This document shows positions 18,134 through 23,348 of a stretch of DNA of 23,348 nucleotides, one piece after another. Position numbers and translations under genes: made by a program. Origin of the DNA: Chara braunii (Eukaryota; Streptophyta; Charophyceae; Charales; Characeae); NCBI GenBank assembly GCA_003427395.1, contig BFEA01000147.1, positions 1,704,415-1,727,762 on the forward strand, read 5' to 3'. Positions within the stretch are counted from its first letter, which is position 1; each line of letters begins with the position of its first letter. The notes beneath the pieces are model-generated. The model did no database searches. It had not been told where the DNA came from and was given only the letters and a program-made list of their open reading frames with translations.

Positions 18134-18500
18134 CCGCCAGAATCGACAGCTTCATTCTGTTGGCTCTCAACTGTCGGTGGGGGTGCATCTGCGGCAGGGA
18201 AACCCGCCAGATTCAAGGATCCCTCATGTTTGGTCTTTGGTTGTGAGTCACAGGTGGTTTTGTATGCAGCAAAAGGTGAGGAAAGAACCGCCAGAATCGG
18301 CATCCCCGCTTGTTTAGTCGCATAATAATCGGTGGAGGTGTCACCTGCAGCAGGGAAACCTGTCGGATTCAGGGACTCGTCACTTAGTCTGTTATGGGCT
18401 GCAAACGGTCTAGCGCGCGACAGTGATTTCCATGATTGAGAAGACAGAGTTGACTATTAGCTGGTAGGAGCGTCATCTGCTTTTGGTACCCTCCCATCGG
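18134..18500. repeat. ~155-bp tandem repeat, two units and part of a third
   Basis: CCGCCAGAATCG occurs at 18134 and 18288. The block CAGGGAAACC occurs at 18195 and 18351, preceded by GGTGGGGGTGCATCTGC and GGTGGAGGTGTCACCTGC. A third weaker block, GGTAGGAGCGTCATCTGC, lies near 18463. It adjoins the 43-bp array on the 3' side of gag. Confidence 0.65.
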
Positions 18501-19409
18501 CTTTAGTTTTGATTGAAAGTGGTGTATCAACAAGTGTTAAATTTTAAGTAGTAAAAACGTGAATTTTATTTGGAAAGAGATTATGGGAAGTTGCTCACTG
18601 AGCAAAGCTTATGGGTGAGATTGATAAAATGTGGGATGAAAGCGAAGAGTCTTACTCGTAAAAGCAGGATTATGGGAAAAAGTGGGTGGTTTTCCTTTAT
18701 TTTGAAGATAGGGTGAATATCCCCACCCATCCCTTTGATGAATGACTAAGATGAGTGACTTATGCGTGATAGTAATGACTTGTGGGATTGGGCTTAACGA
18801 GGCCCTACCCATAAGGTACATTTGTGGCTTGTGAGATGGGGTCAACCTCCCTAACCTTCTAGATTAGCTAAATGATTGAGGTGTCAGATCATTCCTCACA
18901 ATAGGGTATTTATTTGGGAAAAGCTTGAAAAGGATGTATGACTTAGTTGAATCGGAATGATCGTTGTAATCCACCACTAGATTGAGTTTTGGCTAGTGGC
19001 AGGATGATCAGGGTGCCCGACGCGATAAAATATCGTTCAAAAAGACCGAGGTAGTATAATCTTGAGTCTAACTTTAAATGATTCCTTGTCTATGATAATA
19101 GCTGGTAGAAAGTGACTTTATCTACTTTGTCAAATTAGAGGTTGAAGTGTGTCTGTGCTTAGCCGATTATTCGGCTATTATAGATTTTTATTTTGATCAG
19201 GAGTTAAATAATATTTTTTGGCTGATGATTTTGTCTAATTGTCTTGAGAAATCGAGGCTTAGAGTTTATACGACTTAATGACGGCTTTAATCGAAGTTAA
19301 GAACTCGAGGAGGTTATCATATACTTTTTCTGAAGACTATGTTTTAATGGTATTTGGTTTAAGCATTCGCTGCAACGGGGGGACGTCGCTTAATAAGGTT
19401 CAAGCAGGC
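18501..19409. other. No gene seen up to the right LTR
   Basis: AT-rich sequence without recognisable coding. A polypurine tract expected just before the 3' LTR is absent; the nearest candidate is GGGGGGA near 19377, about 30 bases away. Confidence 0.5.
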
Positions 19410-22400
19410 TGTCGTACCGTATACCCTTACAAGGTTATTTGGCGTGTTTTATGCAAGTTACGCTAGTGCTGCCTTGCCCGTCTGACGGTGCACGCGCGAG
19501 AGGGAGTTTAGGTCCTCGTTTGGATGAGCGGCACGCGTGGGGTATTGACGACGAGGCGCGACCATGCACAACCTGAGCGTGAGCGGCATCGCGGGTCAGT
19601 GGAAAGCGTGGCGTTTATTCTTATTTCTATTTATTTACTTTTTTATTTGTTTTCTAAGGTCTTTAGCTCGGTGATCGGTTTCGAGGCCGACGTCGAGACC
19701 GATGGGCCTGGCTCAACTATTTAGATTGTCGGACGTGGACGGTCATCACGGTAATTGAGGACCTTGAGGATGCAACGATTTAGCAGGGTCATTCGAGTTT
19801 CCGAAATATCGGGGAAGTTTGCAAGAGTCCCTTATCTTACCCGTTTTTTAGTACCGACCGAGAAAGTCGATGTGCATGTGGGCCGGTGGGTGATTTGGCC
19901 CACGGCACGGGAAGACATCTGGGTGGCGGGGGTTGCTGCGGGCGTACGGTCCGCCATCCGCCATTTGCCATGAGAGGTTTGTGTGTGAGCATGCCCGTTG
20001 GGACACGAAAGATGGTGACCTGTGCCCGGGCGCAGAGGGTCGAAGCAGCTCGGGGCGTTGGGGAGAGACCGTAGTGGTACGGCGACAGGCTGCGGATTAT
20101 GGGGAACCTCGTCGCAGCCACATCCTTGTCAAACTTCCAACGCGGGAACATGTGGGAGATGCGCCCACCAGCAGGTGCGATACCTGCTGCAGCAGGTAGT
20201 AGATACAGGCCAGGGGTTAGTCGGTGACATCAGGACCGAGCTTCTTCGATGGGCCAGTCATTGTTCCGCCCCTCCGGTCCCCTTCCCCTATGAGCATCGA
20301 TAGTCTCTGCTCAATGTCACTCGGGGGGGGGGCAACGACATATCTCTCGGTATCGGGCACTAAGTTTGCCTACAGAATATTTTCCAGTCGTAGGCAGGAG
20401 GTAGAACGCCACGACAAGGAGGCCGAATCTAACCACGAAGCCGCGCAGGGTGCATATGGGCGGATAGGGCGTTGTGAGGAGGCGTACACGGATACAGTGT
20501 GTGAACAGGTTGTCGGATCTGAGCTCGAGCCGCTGTGGCGGTACTGTAGTCGTTCGTCGAACTTGCGTATACAGGCGGGGCATTGATCGAACCCCTTCGG
20601 CAGTCCTCTCTCAAAGACAGTGGAGCCACTGGCCGATGCAGTGTGCCACTGTAGTAACCTGTAAAGCAGCGAGAGCCTACTAGCGTTGGCCAGGCGGGAT
20701 GAATCCGGACGGGATGTCGTGCCGGGTGCGTTTGTAGGCGGGAAAAGATCGCAGCGACGGGGGAGTGGCTATGGCGGAAGAGGGGGGGAACTCTAACTTA
20801 CTCAATCCTCATCGAAATTAGGTAGGAGGAAGTGTTAGACTTGGGGTTTGAGGGTTGGCGACCCGGGATTTAAAGTCAGTTTGAGTAGAAAGTTAGTGGA
20901 AGGTGAGTTAGAAGAAAGGAAGCTTGCGTAGGAGATGGCGGAGGCTGGATATGGCAAAAAGGGGGAGAGACATAACTCACTCAATTCTTCGTAGAATCGA
21001 GCGGGTGAAGATGCAAAGTAGGGGTTTATTGACAGGGCAAATCTATTGCAGGTGTTAGAATAATAAAAGAATTAGTGTAAGAAAAGTTTAGTGAGAGAAA
21101 GTGTGCGAGGGAAGTCGGGGCTTTGGAAGAAGAGGAAAGCAAAAAGAGTTGTGCGCTCACGTTCCTTAACAGATTCCGACAAAAGTAAAAGCCAAATCCT
21201 ATGTTTCAGAGGAGGGCGAGATAGACTGTGAAGTTAGTTTTCGGTGTTAGTGGGTAGTTTACGAGGTACAACAAATAGGGGCTGCGAGAGCGCTATGGGA
21301 AGATTTCTAAATATGGGAATGTATCTCCCCCTGTCCTAATGACAGATTCATTCTCACTAGGCACGCTTTGTTAATAGTATGCAGGGGGTTCGTGCGTGTG
21401 GCCATTATAGTCAGTTGATTCTGCTATCGCTCCCTCATGTCTGCGGTTCGCATGCGTCGTGACCACAGTGAGGAGCTTCTCTTTATTTATCGTGGTTCTC
21501 CGCACAATAAGGTTTTCCGGTGATCATACTTATCTGCCATTCGTCATGGGGGCTATCGGGTTTTGTCTTTAAACTTGAGCACACGTAGTTATAGTTTTTA
21601 TTCATCGGCCTGTCTGGAACTGCTATGTTCTTCGTAGAGGTGGTCACCCTGCTCGCGAACTTTATAGGAACCTGGCCAATGTGCATGGCCAGGTGCATTT
21701 AGTAAGGAAGTACTACGAGGGTAAAGAGGTAAGTTGAGGAGAGAGAGAGCGAGAGAGAGAGAGAGGATGTGAGTGGGTTATTCGCAGCCAATGGGATGAG
21801 TAAATGTGGCGGGCTGATTTGGATATCGTGGTGTACCCGCACTTCGCTTTGGAACTGACTTGTGGAGGTAGAGATGAAAAAAATGCGGGTTGAACCGATG
21901 GGTGAGTTGTTGGCCAAACTGCAACATCTCCCCATGCTCTAAGGGAGGATCCAGTCAACATATTCAGGGTCAATGTAGCTCTTGGACTGTGTATTGCAGA
22001 GAGTCCAACCAGAGTCTACAACGAAACTTGAACCGTGTGTTACTAGTCGTCCGAGGCACAGCTGTTGCTGAGCTTCGACGGTGCTGCTGACGTAGTGCTG
22101 GTGCTACCATTTCAGACTGACATGGCCACGTAAGCGTGAGAGGTACAACTATGTGTCAAGGCCATTACAGTTGTGATGCATCATTACTATACTCCCTGCG
22201 GTATCGGGTTGTACACACAGTGCGTTGCTGTATCTTCAACCGAAACTACGCTGGCGTGTGTAGCTACCACTCATATGGAGGTGTACAGTAGCTTAGAGTT
22301 GCAGTGCGTTAGTGCAAGGGGGCGTTGGTCCACCTATTGTCGAGGGTATCGCTCGATCACTAGTGGGGTGGTACTTGAGTGTACCCGGCCGCGGAGTTAA

Positions 22401-22758
22401 AAAGTTACAATTGGCTGATGGGCTGCATGACCTGTTGAACAGCGGAACTGTGGTGTGAGTTGCGAGGTAGTAACTTGTCTGTAAGCTGGCGCACCGCTCA
22501 TCTCGTCAGCTGAAATCGGCGTCGGGCAACAGTAAAGTTGTTGTCGGCCGATGTATGGTTTAGTCCTTTGAGCGAGCTAGCAGCAAATAAGTCAGGGGCC
22601 TGAAGGGTTGTTGGTGACTGAGGGCAGTGTCCAGCTAGCTGAATGGAGTAGTCAAAAGCGGACCACGAGTTTATGGGCTTATTAGTGGCCATTGCACTTG
22701 GAGCAACGGGAACTGCAGAGTGACAGCGATTGCTAAGGAGGAGGTATTGTTGCGATTT
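19410..22758 (+). repeat. Right long repeat (putative 3' LTR), ~3.35 kb
   Basis: Collinear partner of 7682-11044 in the same orientation, with matching edges (TGTCGTA start, TTGCGATTT then CA). It carries the ~172-bp internal repeat (about 20730-21150), one copy of the 44-bp unit and a longer GA tract (21739-21765). A 5-bp deletion near 20547 shifts the plus-strand frame shared with the left repeat. Confidence 0.85.
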
Positions 22759-22904
22759 CAACATAAAAAATGTGGGAAAATTTTATCAAGTTTCCAACTC
22801 AGTCGCCGCGCCGGACCAGCATTGGAACAACGACAAATGTTGTGGCCAACCGTTGGAGCATCACCGTTTTATGTTTCCAACCGTTTGATCCACACGCGGC
22901 CGAC

Positions 22905-22964
22905 GTGTTTCCAACATTTGTTCAACGTTGGTCCAACGTCTTTCCAACACGTTTCCAACACGTG
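22905..22964. repeat. 11-bp minisatellite, five units
   Basis: The string CCAAC or TCAAC ends at 22915, 22926, 22937, 22948 and 22959, an exact 11-base period with consensus ACGTTTCCAAC. Looser copies of TTTCCAAC and its complement GTTGGAA begin at 22791, just outside the LTR. Confidence 0.85.
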
Positions 22965-23004
22965 TGCGTTGAAACAAAAGTGCTATCAGGTTCCCATGAC
23001 TAAA

Positions 23005-23073
23005 GTTGACTACTGCGGGCCAATTTAGGCACAATCGCATTGGATCCACCTAAATTGGCCCGCAGTTGTCAAC
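23005..23073. repeat. Palindrome with 25-bp stem
   Basis: GTTGACTACTGCGGGCCAAT... from 23005 pairs with 23049-23073 at 24 of 25 positions, leaving a 19-nt loop. It may be a very small fold-back element or a structured insertion. 23074-23348 is GC-rich with no gene recognised. Confidence 0.85.
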
Positions 23074-23348
23074 CGGTGGGTTTGGAGGAGGTGCGCGGGT
23101 CAACAATTGTGAACGCGCACCGAATACATCAAAAAATTGGAGCCCACGAAAGAGGGTCGCACCCCCGGGCAAAGGAAGATGAGGCCGGTCGTAGTTGAAG
23201 GCTCGCGGAGCTCCCTCCGCGGACGATTCCGAATCCTACTGCATGCGCAGTGATGCGCTCGAGCCTCGAAAGGGGGCGAACGGTTCGTGGCTGTTTGTTC
23301 AGCGTGGAATGAGATGGTGCCCATGCAAAGGAACTGCCCCCCGCACTT

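Larger units (their letters stand above)
7682..22758 (+). mobile_element. Giant non-autonomous LTR-retrotransposon-like element, ~15.1 kb
   Basis: Two same-strand repeats of about 3.36 kb flank about 8.4 kb containing a broken gag, a zinc knuckle and a possible protease start, all on the plus strand. No reverse transcriptase, RNase H or integrase motif was seen on either strand. Non-autonomous LTR elements are known either with no coding region (LARD) or with gag only (TR-GAG); this fits the gag-only kind, in decay. Both repeats begin TGTCGTA; the right repeat reaches CA two bases after the homology ends. I found no target-site duplication, primer-binding site or polypurine tract, so a segmental duplication remains the alternative. 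Confidence 0.7.

Noticed and set aside
22720-23028. 102-codon plus-strand frame with FQH/NVGPT-like repeats
   Set aside because: Its repetitive protein is simply the translation of the 11-bp minisatellite and its flanks.

Overview
This is a stretch of repetitive eukaryotic (nuclear) DNA with no intact protein-coding gene that I can defend. Its marks are many mono-, di- and trinucleotide tracts, a crowd of short fold-back elements, one very large LTR-retrotransposon-like element with a decayed gag, and two isolated N bases. The gag remnant (a ...YRLGxxxLTKEDL... core plus a CX2CX4HX4C zinc knuckle) reminds me of gag proteins abundant in streptophyte algae such as Chara. That assignment is an inference from memory, not a search result; a land plant is possible, and a bacterium is very unlikely. 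One part is not genomic at all: positions 207-244 match the head-to-head Tn5 mosaic-end (Nextera mate-pair) junction, so the first ~206 bases may not truly adjoin the rest.

Layout. 1-4,755: a repeat graveyard holding at least nine fold-back (MITE-like) elements in several TIR families, T-tracts flanked by short direct repeats, an 81-bp direct duplication and a perfect 18-bp hairpin with a TTCG loop. 4,755-7,681: higher-complexity sequence without a recognisable gene; a possible core promoter (three CCAAT-type boxes, then TATAAAT) lies at 5,641-5,836, with small open frames around it.

7,682-22,758: a ~15.1-kb element bounded by two direct repeats of about 3.36 kb. Their sequence differs by about 7% in a segment I aligned by hand. 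Between them are a hairpin hugging the left repeat, two tandem-repeat arrays (11.65-12.22 kb and 12.52-13.05 kb), a GC-rich island (13.85-14.35 kb), AT-rich non-coding sequence, a broken gag (16.0-17.1 kb), a possible protease start ending in ADSG and a stop, and two further tandem arrays (17.95-18.5 kb). I find no reverse transcriptase, RNase H or integrase. The best reading is an old, non-autonomous gag-only element (LARD or TR-GAG type) that would have needed another element's pol. No target-site duplication, primer-binding site or polypurine tract was recognised, so its status as an LTR element rests on the repeats and gag.

22,759-23,348: flanking DNA with an 11-bp minisatellite and a 25-bp-stem palindrome.
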